Source: Fulvia fulva (taxonomy: Eukaryota > Ascomycota > Dothideomycetes > Mycosphaerellales > Mycosphaerellaceae). From it: a stretch of 64,000 nt of DNA. Positions within the stretch are counted from its first letter, which is position 1; each line of letters starts with the position of its first letter. Under the pieces are notes generated by a model. It made no database searches. It was not told where the DNA came from and was given only the letters and a program-made list of their open reading frames with translations. Positions 33,029 to 45,500 of this stretch are shown one piece after another. The stretch spans positions 744,001-808,000 of the forward strand of contig NC_063014.1 in assembly GCF_020509005.1 (NCBI RefSeq), given 5' to 3'. Made by a program: the position numbers and the translations under genes.

Positions 33029-35066
33029 ATGTTGTTCAGACTCATCGCGGCGGCAGCACTCTACGCTGGCCTGAGCACAGGATGTGAGGACCATGACTGG
33101 ACCACACCGGTCATGGGAGGCTACCTCATTCACAATCTCATGGCCAGAACGCAGCCCGGAGCTTTGGAGACCTTGCCACAGCAGATCAAGGACCTTCACT
33201 GGGGCCAGATCAACTTCCTCTCCACGACGGATACCCATGGTATGTACTGAAGGATAGGAGGCATCGTTTGTCTCAGACATGCCTGGCGCCACCTGCTGAG
33301 ACATAGCCACGGCGTACTTGAGTACAGCTAACATTTTTTCTCTTTGGCAGGATGGTTGGCAGGTCATTTGTTGGACGAGAACTACAGTGCCGACTATGGC
33401 GATTTTGCCGACTTCGTTAGCAAGATGAAGGCAAAAGCCGATGTCCTGGGAGTAGACCTTCTTCTTGTAGACTCTGGTGATTTGCACGATGGCACTGGCT
33501 TTGGTGATGTGGTAAGGACAGGTCTTATTTCTGCGTCATCGAGCAGCAAAGCTGACAACCAGACAGACTACGCCCAATGGCAAATTCACCCTGCCAATCT
33601 TCAAGCGACTGCCATATGATCTACTATCTATCGGCAACCACGAACTGTACACCACTCAAATCGCAAATGATACATATCACAACTTTGCGCCGAACTGGGG
33701 AGGCCGCTATGTGACCAGCAACGTCGACATCTACGATGGCGGTGTACAGAAGCCGTTCTCCGAACGATATGCCTATTTCGAGACGAAGATGGGAATCCGC
33801 ATCATGTCTTTCGCGTTCATATTCAACTTCACTGGCAACAGCAACGCCTCCGTGGTCACTCCAGTCGGCACCGCAGTGCAGCAGTCTTGGTTCACCGAGC
33901 AGGTCCAGAGGAAAGATATCGACCTCTTTCTAGTCTCTGGCCACATCACCCTTCGTGACTCTGCCGAGTGGAACCTCATCTACAATGCTATCCGCACCTA
34001 TCAGCCAAATACTCCCATCCAAATCTTCGGTGGTCATCGCCACATTCGTGATGCCGTTGCGTGGGATGCCGCGGCTATGGGCGCGGCAGCTGGACGATAT
34101 TGCGAGACTGTAGGCTGGACGTCGATAGATGGCCTGCCATCCAATGTGACTAAAGCAAAGTCCCCGATGGGAGCAGGCGATATCAAGATCACTGCCAGCA
34201 AAGCCACGAACTCCACCGGAGGTGTCAGGATTAATGCCACCAGACTTGCATCGTCAAGCCTAACCTACAGCCGCCAATTCCTGGACTTCAACAGGCCAAC
34301 CTTCGAAAAGCACACCGCATCCCTCAACCAAGGCCTCGACACACCCTACGGCACAGGAATCACGGCAGACATCACCAAGAACATCTCCTCCCTACCACAA
34401 CTCACACACCTCATCGGCTGCGCCCCAGACAACTACTACCTCAACTATGTGCCCGTAACCTCCTCCAACAACCTCTTCAACTACCTCACCACCAAAATCT
34501 TCCCCGCCGTAGTCTACGCCCAAGACCGCAACGACACGCCCCGCATCATCATGACCAACACCGGCGGCTTCCGCTACGACCTCCTCAAGGGTCGCTTCAC
34601 AGTCGATAACGCCTACCAGGCAAACCCATACACGAACGGCTGGCAGTATATGACCGCACCCTGGTCCGTAGCGAAGGATATCCTCGCAAACATGCAGACC
34701 GACACAGTCTATAAGCGTCAGGAACTGCCCGAGACGACGTACGATAATGCCACTGGCTTGTATGAAACTGCTGGCTATGTCACGAAGGATGACTTTGGGA
34801 CTGAGGGTGATAACACTATCCACTACAACCAGGGGTACTACAGCGCGCCGCACTATGTCGCTGCCAACGTGTCGACTGCGAATATTACAGATGACTCGAC
34901 CTTGGTGGACGTCTATGTCACGACCTTCTTCGCTGCTGCGGCGGCGAAGTACTTACAGGGCAACACCACGAATTGGGTAAATGTGACAAACAGCACTGGC
35001 GGCGTCTTCACGAGTTATGCGACGATTCCAAAGTATGCTGAGTTGTATTGGAGCAAGGACTGTTGA
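33029..35066 (+). CDS. Secreted calcineurin-like phosphoesterase / 5'-nucleotidase-like, 623 aa
   Basis: Model: exons 33029-33239, 33351-33511 and 33567-35066; introns of 111 bp (GTATGT..GGCAG) and 55 bp (GTAAGG..GACAG). The N-terminus is a signal peptide ([18 protein letters not shown]). All metal-binding blocks of the metallophosphoesterase fold are present after splicing: DTHGW across the first junction, [21 protein letters not shown] and GGHRHI. A C-terminal 5'-nucleotidase-like domain follows ([14 protein letters not shown]). About ten N-glycosylation sites fit secretion. It resembles the yeast YHR202W group; the natural substrate (nucleotide or other phosphoester) is not known. An upstream in-frame Met at 32975 would hide the signal peptide, so 33029 is preferred. 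Confidence 0.88.
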
Positions 35067-35684
35067 TTGTGGACCCATACTCTAGCATCCAATGCACATT
35101 ACATATACATCTACGTAGCATCTCGAGACAACGGCATCGGTACCATATCTTCTTGTACATCATACGTCGTCGAAATAAACATCTATCCATCCTGCACCTT
35201 GATGGACGACAACACCAGCGGCGAAACCCAGCCTGAGCTCCACCTGGCACGGCTTCACACTAACTGACCACCGTTTGCACCCTAAGCCGGCATGAACTGC
35301 CCACAATCCCTCACCGCACGAATTCGAGTCGGAGAGCGAGTCTGCAGACTCCAGTCGTCCGTTCTCCATAAGGTCAGGCAGCAAGACACGCCAAAATTGC
35401 CACAGGAACGACCATGTCATCACCCTGTCGAACCCGATCGACTTGAATGCCACGAAGAATCTGCTGCTAAATGCACGCCCAAGCGGCCACGATCAAACAT
35501 TCCTCAATTCACTACAAACCACCTCCCCCAGCTACACAAACACAACACCAACCAGCCAGTGGTATACCAACTCCAACCCCCTCAAATCCTAAAAATGAAT
35601 CATCAACATCCCACGCCAAAGAACGCCCAGCACGAACCAAGTCAAGTCAAAACAATTCAAGAGACAAATACTTTCGGCACTCAT
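35067..35684. other. Convergent intergenic region, 0.6 kb
   Basis: Between the 3' ends of the phosphoesterase (+) and myosin (-) genes. A 174-codon plus-strand frame here overlaps the myosin 3' end and is not convincing. Confidence 0.6.
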
Positions 35685-38600
35685 CTACCAATCATCATCC
35701 CTCTTATCATTGTTCATAGCCTGCTGCCGTGCCTTCAACGCAGCAGCCAAACCACCCGCCAACCCGGCACCACCACCTCCACCTTGCGGTGTCGCCGCGC
35801 CGCTGTTCCCCCCTGACGCACCTCCATTCGTGCCATATCCACTATCTCGCGGTGTTTGTGGTGCTGGCGCTGGTTTCCTTCCGGCGGGCCGTTTCGTTGG
35901 TGGCGCCGGTGGGACTTTCTTGCCTGCGCCGACCACGCCGTTGGTGATGCCGCCATTGGACAGCGGTGGGCCGGGGGGCGGTGGTCGGCTCTGTGTTGGC
36001 GGGGGTAGTGGGGGTGCTTGTTTGACTTCTTCGAGGTATGCGGCGGGTGTCCAGCCTGAGCCGGAGCTGTCTAGTCTACGGGCGAGCCACCAGCCTAAGG
36101 AAGAGTCAGTAATTGAGTACAGGAACGTGCTGTGAGATGACTTACCGTTGCCCTCCTTCTGTGTCACCACAATGATCTCACCTGCCTTCAGACTCATCTC
36201 ACCGTTGGTCTGGCCCTGGAAGTCATACAAGGCCTTGAACTGATCCTTCGGCGCCGCAGCAGCAGCCGGCGGCGGAGGTGGCGGGGGTGGCACGCGCGCT
36301 GACGAGGCCGACTCATTGCGCGAATGACCATTGGGAATAGCTGCAACAGGCTGTGGGACAGCGCGAGGTTGCGGTGTCGCTACTGGCTGGAACGCAATAG
36401 GCTGAGGCACCACACGTTCGGCGGGTCGTGCATTTGCTCCAGGGAGTGGCTGCGCTTGAGGCACTGGTCGGCCAGACCTTTGCGCCGCTTGTTGAGATAG
36501 CTTGCCGCCAGTGCTCTTCTTGAGGAGCTTGCCGCTCGTGATGGCCTTTCCTGGCACGCTTCTGCCCTTGGGTGTTGGCTTGCTGACAGAGTTCGGCGGC
36601 TCACCTGGCCCGGTATGGATCGTTCCACTCTTGTATAGATCGTCTCTCGGTACTTGTGGATCCTTGACAACTTTGATGGTGGCTGGCTTTCCAGGCTTCT
36701 TGTTGTACTGTATGGTTTCGGCGAGCTGGATTTGTGTGGCGCCTCTCGTTACCTGCTTCAGCTGAGTGAAGAACTCGGTTTTGAAGACACAATTGAGAAG
36801 AGGATCTGGTTCCTGGGGGCTTCCTACCCCAAGCGCAAACCAGTCATCCTTGAGCGTGCTCGTGCTGACGAATTTAATAGCTCCCACAGGTATCGTCCGC
36901 TCGGCCACGATCTGCAGTTGCTTGTTGACGAGTGCTTGCTTGACAATGTAGACTGCTCGATTGGTGAGTACCAGGAATCGTGACTCAGGCTTGCTTGATC
37001 GTCCGAGCTTGACGACGAGAAGTTCTGCTCGACACGAGAAGTATGTCTTCTCGCCACTGCCGATTCCAGCATTACTGCGAATGAGCGAGCCAGTGCCTCC
37101 TTGGTTGTCGATGCCAAGGTAGTCACCCATAAAACGTCTGTAGCCGACCAAGGAGTACCGCCTGCGTTCTTTGCGGCCTTGCAATGTTCTGTGACCTTCG
37201 TCCCTAAGCTCGATGAACTCCCTGCCGCCCGTCTTCTTTCGCCAGAAGCGTTGAATCCTGGTTGCGACTTCCGCACGGTAGCGCAAGTAGTTTCTCCAAG
37301 CTCGCTGAATTCGGATAGCCATGTTGTGCCAGTATCGATCTCTCATCGTTTCCAATGCGAAAAGCGTTTCTGGCGTTTTGATGAATGCCTTCGAGACACC
37401 CATCTGCCATTCTTCGGCAGGGATTGAGGTGTCCTTGAGAATCTGCTTGACACCAGACTTGGCATCGCCTGTCCAGGTATACTCACCAGCGTAGCTACAT
37501 TTTGGCGAAAGCAAATAGAAGCGCTCGACGAACTTCTCAAACGTTTGTCGATAGGCGAAACCCGCTCTTCGAATTCGAACGTTCTCTTGCAGACCAAGGT
37601 ACTTGATTTGATGCAGCACGTTTGGCGAGTTGTATTCGGTCGGGCTCTTGTTCTCGTTCGGCTTAATCGTTCGGATGTAGCTGGGCGTGCACTTCATGAG
37701 AGTAGCAACGAGATCGTTAGCAGACGCCTTGATCTTATCACCGGCCGTTGGTGGCCTTCTCCTGTTGTCCTGGTCCACCTCGTGCGGGAATATGGTGTGC
37801 ACAAAGTTGTTCCCACTTTGTCCAACCAGGTTCAACAAGTCCTTCAGCAGCTGGTCTTTGTTCTTGTCCGTCATTCCTTCCACGGCGTAGCTCACATCAC
37901 CGGCGTAGTGCTTGATGACGAACTGACCTTGCCTTGGCGCGAAGTTGGGGTTGCCCGACAAAGCGTTCAACCTTTGCACGAAAGTGCCGTCTGCAGCTGT
38001 GGGATCCGCGTGCGCCGTCGCGCAGGCATCGTTCAAGGCTGCAAAGACACCCGGCGGCCTCTTCTCCTCAATAAGCTCGCACACCACCTTGTTGTCGAAG
38101 TACTTGATCGGCGTCCACTGAATTTGTTCCCTTGCATACTCTTCTTGTTCTGTCTTCAACGTCAACTGAATGAAGATCTGCTGTAACTTCTCGTTCACGT
38201 AATTGATGCAAAGCTGCTCAAAAGAGTTCTTCTCGAAAATCTCGAAGCCGTAGATATCCAGGATTCCCACGCTGTGTGACATGGCGCCTCGAGCTTTCAA
38301 AGCCTGGTTCACGCGCTGCACGATCCAGTCGAACATGTTTGTGTATATGGCCTTGCTTAGGGCATCCCTGACTGCGGTCGCTTGTGCAACGTTCATCGGC
38401 GAGTCGTAGACCGAGCCTCTTCGCCCACCTCTGCTCGTCTCGATGATTCTCGTTGTGAAAGCCTTGTTGACATGTGCGTTATCCACTTCCAGCAAGTATG
38501 CCACGAAATCGATCACCGACTGGTCGCGCACTGCTGCATTGCCTTGATCGTCCTCCTGGAACGAAACATTACCGATCCACAGGATCGCAGCTAGCATCCG

Positions 38601-39527
38601 GAAGATATCGTCCTGTTCCGCCTTTGTCATGCCGATGACCTTCATGGCATCGGTCGTGTCCTTTAGATCTGCCACATCATCGATGCCTGGAACATCATAA
38701 CACTTGCTCTTTGCGGTGTAGGAATATGTCGTCGGTTGCTGCACTCCGAAATTTGTCCTGTGCTCTTGACTCGCTGCTTTCGTAAACTGGTAAAAGATGT
38801 GGAAGTTCCTCTCGTCTTTGATCTGCCCAACGACTCTGCTCTTTTCTAGTAGGTAGTTGTTAATGTTCGCTCCGACCGGCTCGCCCTGCGCGTTGAACTG
38901 AATCTCGAGGTACTTTCCGAATCGTGAAGAATTGTTGTTGCGCAGCGTCTTTGCGTTACCAAAGGACTCGAGGAGGGGGTTCGTGGCCAGCACCATGTCC
39001 TTGATCTCCTGAATCGACGAGTTGCTGCCTCCTGAAACGTTTGCAATGTACTGCATGATCCGCTTGGCTGCCTCCGTCTTTCCAGCTCCGGACTCTCCGG
39101 AAATGATGACACACTGGTTCTCGTTATATGCCTTCATGTTGTAGTATGCGCTCTCGGCGATCGCAAAGACATGAGGCGGCATCTCCAGCCTGTTCTTCCC
39201 CTGGTAGCTCGAGAGCACCTGATCTGTATAGATACCCAGGTCTCTGAAAGGGTTGACAGACACCAGCACGTGTCCGATGTAGGTGTATATCTCGGCATTC
39301 TCGAATCGCTGCTTCAGGTTGTCGTTGATGGCCTCATTGCTAATCTTGCTTATCAGCGTCAAGTCTGAGACTCCGGCCTCCTTCTTCTTGTTCGTCTCGT
39401 AGGCAGCCTTTCGGATCTGTGGTTGACCGCCAGCTTGCGGTTGCGCCTGCGCTGCATCCTTCTTGCGCCCAGCGCGTTTTGTGACGGGCTATAGCACTGT
39501 TAGCAAATACCACATCGCTCTCACCAT
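35685..39527 (-). CDS. MYO1: Class I myosin (MYO1/MyoA), 1251 aa, three exons
   Basis: Model: exon 1 39527-39525 (ATG only), intron 39524-39489, exon 2 39488-36146, intron 36145-36095 (51 bp), exon 3 36094-35685. Actin motor for endocytosis and polarised growth. The head has GESGAGKT (about 132-139), [13 protein letters not shown] and [20 protein letters not shown]. The TEDS-site serine is in [11 protein letters not shown], the usual PAK-kinase target in fungi. Two IQ motifs ([24 protein letters not shown]) bind calmodulin. The TH1 lipid-binding tail, a Pro/Ala-rich segment and an SH3 domain ([16 protein letters not shown], split by the last intron) follow. The C-terminus (KRDDDW) is the acidic Arp2/3-binding end. 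The first intron is only 36 bp. An in-frame Met at 39545 (MVRKGVM) could also be the start. Confidence 0.95.
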
Positions 39528-39545
39528 GACCCCCTTGCGCACCAT

Positions 39546-40331
39546 GTTCGCGGGACAGATGTGTTTCGGGGAGCCCTTCTACTGGGCAAGCTGTTCCACC
39601 AGCACCAGTCTACGAGGCTGAGTCTGGTCACCCGTCGTGGAGGCAAGAATGCGCTATGAGAACAAACAAACGCTTCCCAGCGGCAAAAATAGCACAGACA
39701 GGCAAGAAATGGTGTGTCAGAGCAGTGAAGGCTGTTGCATGGGGCAGTAGTCATTCTACCTGGCGAACGACATCATCCTCTTGGCGGAACAATGCCGGTC
39801 TTCCCTTCTGTACCGCCACATCAACGACCGGACGCGCGTAACCTTCAGGCTTCAACATTCTTCACTGCAGTGGCGACACACGGATGCATTCAGCGGATGC
39901 TCGTGGCATTGCCTCCGGGATGGCGCAGTCTGGAATACATCAACCATCTTCGCCCGTCCAACTCCACGCCTCCAGATTCGCATCCACACCCTGCGCACCT
40001 AATCTCAGCCTATCAGAACCCCTGACGCAAGCTCGCTTCGTTGCCCCATAGGAACAAGTCTAGGCTGTCATCAATCTCCAGCGAGCCAGACATCTTCCGC
40101 TTTGGCGCTCATCAGCATTCTCGTTGATCCTCGAAGGCATGCATCCACAACATTCCTTCTTTCGGACATTGCAGAGGCCAGAGTTCTACCAAGCATCGAC
40201 TATGACGAGGCAAGTGATCAGTAGGTATTTTGCGTCTGTTACCTTCACCTCGTCCTTCTCCTTCACTGCACTCGTACGCTATAAACCAACAGTGTGGCGA
40301 AGAACTGCACACTGATCGATCGTTCTACGCC
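39546..40331. promoter_or_regulatory. Divergent intergenic region, MYO1 / GMC oxidase
   Basis: About 0.8 kb between divergent starts. No specific regulatory site is claimed. Confidence 0.5.
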
Positions 40332-42259
40332 ATGCGCACAGCAATACCAACAGCAGCATTGTACGCTGTTTCGGCTGCAGCACCTCCTCGACCCGATGCT
40401 TCCACACAGCAGCTAGTAAATGGAAACGACTTCGGCCTTCCACGACGCAACGCGACTTACGACTATGTCGTGGTCGGTGGTGGCACAGGAGGACTTGCGA
40501 TCGCGTATCGCCTGGCTGAGGATGGCACGAAGTCGGTGGCTGTGGTGGAAGCTGGAGGATTTTACGAAATCGAGAACGGCAACATTTCAGTCGTGCCGGC
40601 TTACAACATGGAGTACAATTACATCACGCCAGATTCACAGTGGGACAATCCTCTTGTCGATTGGGGTTTCCTGACTACGCCACAGGCCGGCGGTATGAAT
40701 CAGCAGTTTCACTATGGCAGAGGAAAGATGCTGGGAGGATGGTAAGTGCGGGAGCATGCAGATTCGGAAATAGCAGCTGACTTCGAGTTAGTTCTGCCGA
40801 GAATGCCATGAACTACAACCGACCAACTGTCGGCACCCTCCAGGCATGGGCTGAAGCAGTCGACGATGACTCGTACTCGTGGGACAACTTCCTCCCATAC
40901 TTCCAATCCTCTATCGACTATACTGCCGCCAACACTTCACTCCGTGCACCAAACTCTACAGTGCCTATGATCAAAGGCGAGATTGGCTCTGCGCCACTTC
41001 AAGTCTCCTACCCACACTGGGCCTCGCCAATGTCTTCGTGGGCACAACTTGCGTTCCGTGAACTTGGCATTGAAGACACAGACGACCAGATCAGTGGTGA
41101 TCTAATTGGATCTCAATACAACACCTTGACCATCAATCCGAAGGATCAATCGAGAAGCTCTTCGCAATCAGGCTATCTGGATGCAGCACTTCACAGCCGT
41201 AGAACAAACCTCAAAGTCTACACCCACACCCTGGCCAAACAGATCATGTTCAATCCCAACAAGACCGCGACCAGTGTGCGAGTCCAAAGTGGCGCATTAC
41301 CGACGTCGTACTTTCTAAACGCTAGACGAGAAGTCATCCTGTCTGCCGGCGCCTTCCAATCCCCACAGCTACTCATGGTCAGTGGCATTGGCCCGGCCTC
41401 ACAACTTGAGCAGCACAACATCTCGGTAATCGCCGATCTACCAGGTGTTGGGCAGAACATGTGGGACCACGTGGTCTTGAGCGTAGGACGCCAGGTAGGC
41501 GTCGAGACCTACGGACGTCTTATGAATCAGACTGCGGCAAGGAAAGCAGAAGCAGACTATGCCAGTCCACCACATACCGGCATCTTGACAAACGACCAGT
41601 CTGACTACCTTGGCTGGGAGAAGATTCCAGCTTCGTATCGATCGAACTTCACTGCCGCCACAGCCTCGGCCCTCGACGAGACCTTCCCGCGAGACTGGCC
41701 CGAAGTCGAGTACGAGATCTCCATATCACCATTCGGGACACCCTCATTCTCCACGCCCGAGGATCCAATCGATGTAGGCTACATCCAGCCTGTCCTCATC
41801 GCACCGCTATCGCGTGGCAATGTCTCGATCTCCAGCGCGGACATGTCCGACCCGCCCATCATCAACCCCAACTGGCTTACAGACCCCGTCGACCAAGAGG
41901 TCGCCATCGCAGCTTTCAAGCGAGGAAGAGCTTTCTTCAATACTTCCGCCATTGCACCCATCCTCATCGGAGACGAGCTCACGCCTGGTCAGGACTTGCC
42001 TGAGGGTAGTAGTGATGCGGAAATTCTGTCGTACCTGCAGCAGAACATCGGATTCAATTGGCACGCGAGCTGTACGTGCAAGATGGGCAGGGAGCATGAT
42101 CCGATGGCGGTTGTGGACTCTCGCGCGAGGGTGATGGGGGTGCAGAGGTTGAGAGTAGTAGATGCCAGCTCGTTCGCTTTGCTGCCACCGGGACATCCGC
42201 AGGCGACGGTGTATGCATTGGCTGAGAAACTTGCTGCGGATATTCTGGCTGGTCGATGA
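40332..42259 (+). CDS. Secreted GMC-family FAD oxidoreductase, 625 aa
   Basis: Model: exon 1 40332-40741, intron 40742-40791 (50 bp, GTAAGT..GTTAG), exon 2 40792-42259. The Met at 40332 gives a signal-like N-terminus (MRTAIPTAALYAVSAAA). The FAD-binding motif DYVVVGGGTGGLAIAYRLAE and VVEAGG are near 50-85. The GMC signature spans the splice (GRGKMLGG then CSAENAMNYNRP), and the second signature GAFQSPQLLMVSGIGP follows. The C-terminal catalytic region has FNWHASCTCKMG and VVDASSFALLPPGHPQATVY, with both active-site histidines. It would oxidise an alcohol or sugar to an aldehyde and make H2O2, as aryl-alcohol or glucose oxidases do; which substrate cannot be told. Confidence 0.92.
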
Positions 42260-42712
42260 TCTTGAAAATGAACAACTCTGACACTGGGGCCAGCACAGAC
42301 TGGAAAGTAGTAGGTAATGTCAGGTTCTTACGTCCGGTAAAGTATCGCACTAACGATGAACAGTGATCGTCTGCTCTTCGGCCAAAATCACAACTCCACC
42401 ATCTTCACGTATGGCTTGGGGTATAATCTCCGCAACAAAGAACTCCTCCATATTCCCATCCCATCCCTCAACGCCTCATCAAGGCCCATGATAATAAGGC
42501 GACGCACTCGCCGGAACACCCGCCGGCCACCCTCCCGTCCTGTAGCCCTCAATCAGAAATCTGTTCATTCGGTCGCCTAAATGACAGCATGGTGGCCATC
42601 GTCGTAGGTTTGCTTACCAAGGACCAGCACTACGGAACGCCCTAACACACAGAAAGCACACCTCAGCATCGCCATCCATTTCGCAGTAAAGCAAGAGCAG
42701 GAGGGTGATGAT
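42260..42712. other. Convergent intergenic region
   Basis: 453 bp between the 3' ends of the GMC oxidase and the serine-rich gene. Nothing further seen. Confidence 0.6.
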
Positions 42713-43427
42713 CTACCTTCCAACAAACTCCCCAATGTCCACGTGAATGTGTACATTCTGCCAATACCAACTCGTCAGAACAGGCACTGGGTGGCAATGA
42801 TTAGATTAGGTGGATCTAGATACCAGATGAACATAGGTAAAGCGACGGGGAGGTCTTGATTCTGATCCGGTGCAACGGAAAGATCAGAAGTTGTTTCTTT
42901 TTTGCCTGGAAGGAGAAAGAAGATGATTGACATACCTCATAACCCATACTCATATTCCTCCACATGGCATTCCTCTCCCTCCTCATCGCCTCGGGATCCT
43001 CATCTAGCTCCGCATCCGAGGGACCCACGAAGACGCGTTTAAACCAGCTTCTCGAGGATTTATTCGACTTCCCCGTTGCGCTGCTGGAAGCTTCCCGCGA
43101 AGCGGACTCAGTCGTGCTCGTGGTCCTTGTCGACGTCGCTGATGATGAAGGATCGTTGGAATTCCGGCTGGAGGAGCTTAGAGATTTCTCATCGTATGCA
43201 CATGCACCTCCAGAAAGACGGCCATAGTCTGACATGTCTTCCTTTTTGTGTTTGCGGGACCATTTGGAGCGTTTCGATGAGGAGGAGGTGGTGGTGGTGC
43301 TTTTCTTGGAGGACTTGGAGGAGGAGCTGCTGAAGGGTTGATAGCTTTTGATGGCGGAGGAGTAGGAGCGGCTGTAGGCGGGTGAGAGCGGTGTTGCGAA
43401 GGACATTTTGTTGCTGGTGTGGGACAT
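42713..43427 (-). CDS. Serine-rich basic protein, 178 aa, two exons
   Basis: Model: exon 1 43427-42936, intron 42935-42758 (178 bp, GTATGT..GGCAG), exon 2 42757-42713. The final exon encodes only NVHIHVDIGEFVGR and joins in phase to NMSMGYE. The unspliced frame instead runs into low-quality sequence. About a third of the residues in the first two thirds are Ser or Thr, with basic clusters (KRSKWSRKHKKE). The conserved-looking part is the C-terminus: SWFKRVFVGPSDAELDEDPE, then RRERNAMWRNMSMGYE and the last exon. No signal peptide or domain recognised. Probably phosphorylated and intrinsically disordered; function unknown. A second Met at 43406 is an alternative start. Confidence 0.65.
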
Positions 43428-45500
43428 TATGTGCTATTGTTGAACAACCGAGAACGAGAAAAGTCTTTGGAGGAATCAGAGAGTGAGAAGTGTATGGTAT
43501 GGTATATAGGTTGACTGATCAAGCAGTGCGAACAACACTGCGATCTTCGGTCAGCAACTGTACAGGTATATACCAGGCTCTCAGCCCTGGCCCGCATGGT
43601 TAGCAGCGACATCTCATGGTTCTACCCGGTTGGGTAGCACATGTCAGGTCTCCAACGTGCTGGCACGTTCCGGTCCCCGGAGGATTTCTTGCTTGGATGC
43701 AGATCCAATCCTCGCATCTCGCACGTTGCGCGGAAGCAGCACTGGTGCTACTGTACTGTGCTCAAATCAGCCTGCTCCGGCTCCTTTTAGATCTACAATA
43801 CTGTAGCATGGCAATACCCACCCAATAGGGATCTCGAGGAGGATGGGGGCCATGTGTCAGCCGCAGTGATCGACAAAAGTCATCTCTCAAAGGCTTGCAC
43901 GCTTGCTGACCAAGAGCAAAACACACCTCACACTTGCCAGGGTATAGCATGACACTGCCGGAACCTTGTACACAGGAACTTCCCGAAAGCTTCTCTGATT
44001 CGTCAGTTCTCGTCTTTAACCAACAACATCCTAACATCCCGGACCCTATTTTCCGATCCTGCGCCATCGTTCAGGACCAAGCGCACAAAGTCTCTTTGAC
44101 AGCAGAGTTGATCCTTTGGGGTTTGCAGACCTCACTCGCTCAACTTGGAGTGATCGTTGGAGGAGGACTGTCTCAAGCCACTGCTTCCTCCACGGCGCCT
44201 TCCAGGAGCTTCTTGTGAGGGGTTGAATCCTCAGCTTGTCGTGCAGCGTCGTTCAACATTTTCATCGAGTTGCAAATCTGTGTGTTCCACCGCCAGAAGG
44301 CCCATCTCTTCCATCATTGAACCGAGACACGATACTCGGTATCGCGCGTGCGAATCCGAAAGTTGCGAATTGCAGTGGCATGATTTGGTATAGTAACTTA
44401 GTAAGAGCACGTTGGGGTAAGACCAGCGCCGACGATCTCGGATTTCCACGCGTGCGCGCCACGCTGTCCGGGTCCCAGTTTGATTGTCGTCTGACTGCTG
44501 ATCATCAGCCACGACAGCACAGAGAAGACTGTAGTCTGCAGCGAGCAACGCTTACAGATGAGGCAGGTACGGCTGGCCCTAAAGGCGCTAAAGTGCCTCG
44601 TCCGTGCCTATGGGAATGCTTCATGATGTTGTTGGATGTAACGTTTGAGGTCCAATTGGAGACTTCATCCTTTCGACTTCTTTGTTGTCTGTTTCGCAAA
44701 GCGGACATGGTCGAGTCTTGCGTCTCGTCCATGTCCTCGTGGTCGCAGCGACTCACAACGTAAAGCGTTGCACTAAGACCTCCATCTTGTACTGTCCTAC
44801 GATATCTGCCAGCGCTTTTTCGACAACCTCGCACCTTCCTGCTTGTCAAGACCCAGCGGCAAATCTCGGATCGGAAGCAGTTCGCGATGAGTGTGCTCGA
44901 GGCTCCAGGGTGGGCCGGTCTGAGGATCATGCTTAAGCTGGAGTAGTGGTGGGAGCAGGCTTGAGAGGAGTGTGGCTCGCCTTCGATGCGGAGGGAGCAG
45001 GAATCAAGGGTGAGGGTCCCTACAACGCGATGACTGGTTACTGTTAGTCGATGATGACGGAGCAGGGTCTTCGTGGAGGGTGGAGGGATAGGTAAGGCGC
45101 ACCATTGTGCTCAGTGGCTTGCATCCGCAGCGTTACGTTCGAGCCCTCATCAGAGCCGCCATGCGTGACGGAACCTCCTTCGCCAGACTCTGCTCGTAGT
45201 CCTGCCCATTACGGCTCCAAAATCTGGATAGAAAGGCGTGCGATGATCAAACAGATTTCGTGTTCGTACTGTCTCATGCTGCAGGCATAGTATCTGTCGC
45301 TTGTGTCCGCGCAGTATGCGCACACTGTCCATCCAGCGTACCTTCAAAATGCAGTCCCTTGGGTATCTTTCGCGAGACCTGCCTCGCATCCTGTTTCATG
45401 TCCCATCCCCACCTGAACGCCTTCGCTATGCAGTACCTGGTAGTCCGCGACCTATGCACATCCGCCTGACCTCCCAATCATGATGACGCTGCCGCTCACC
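43428..45500. other. 2.1-kb gene-poor interval
   Basis: No supported gene. Frames on both strands up to 175 codons (44236-44763) lack protein character. A few coding-like patches on the minus strand at 45100-45480 could not be joined into a gene. Confidence 0.5.

Noticed and set aside
32858..33487. 209-codon minus-strand frame
   Set aside because: Overlaps exons 1-2 of the phosphoesterase on the opposite strand, where the plus strand has intact motifs.
37545..38186. 213-codon plus-strand frame
   Set aside because: Antisense to the conserved myosin motor domain.
43616..44930. Several frames of 70-175 codons on both strands
   Set aside because: They overlap one another in different frames, lack motifs, and have no convincing splice partners.
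45100..45480. Coding-like patches on the minus strand (KAFRWGWDMKQDARQV; QYEHEICLIIARLS; VTHGGSDEGSN)
   Set aside because: I tried to join them into one gene, but the candidate splice sites give incompatible phases or immediate stops and no family is recognised.
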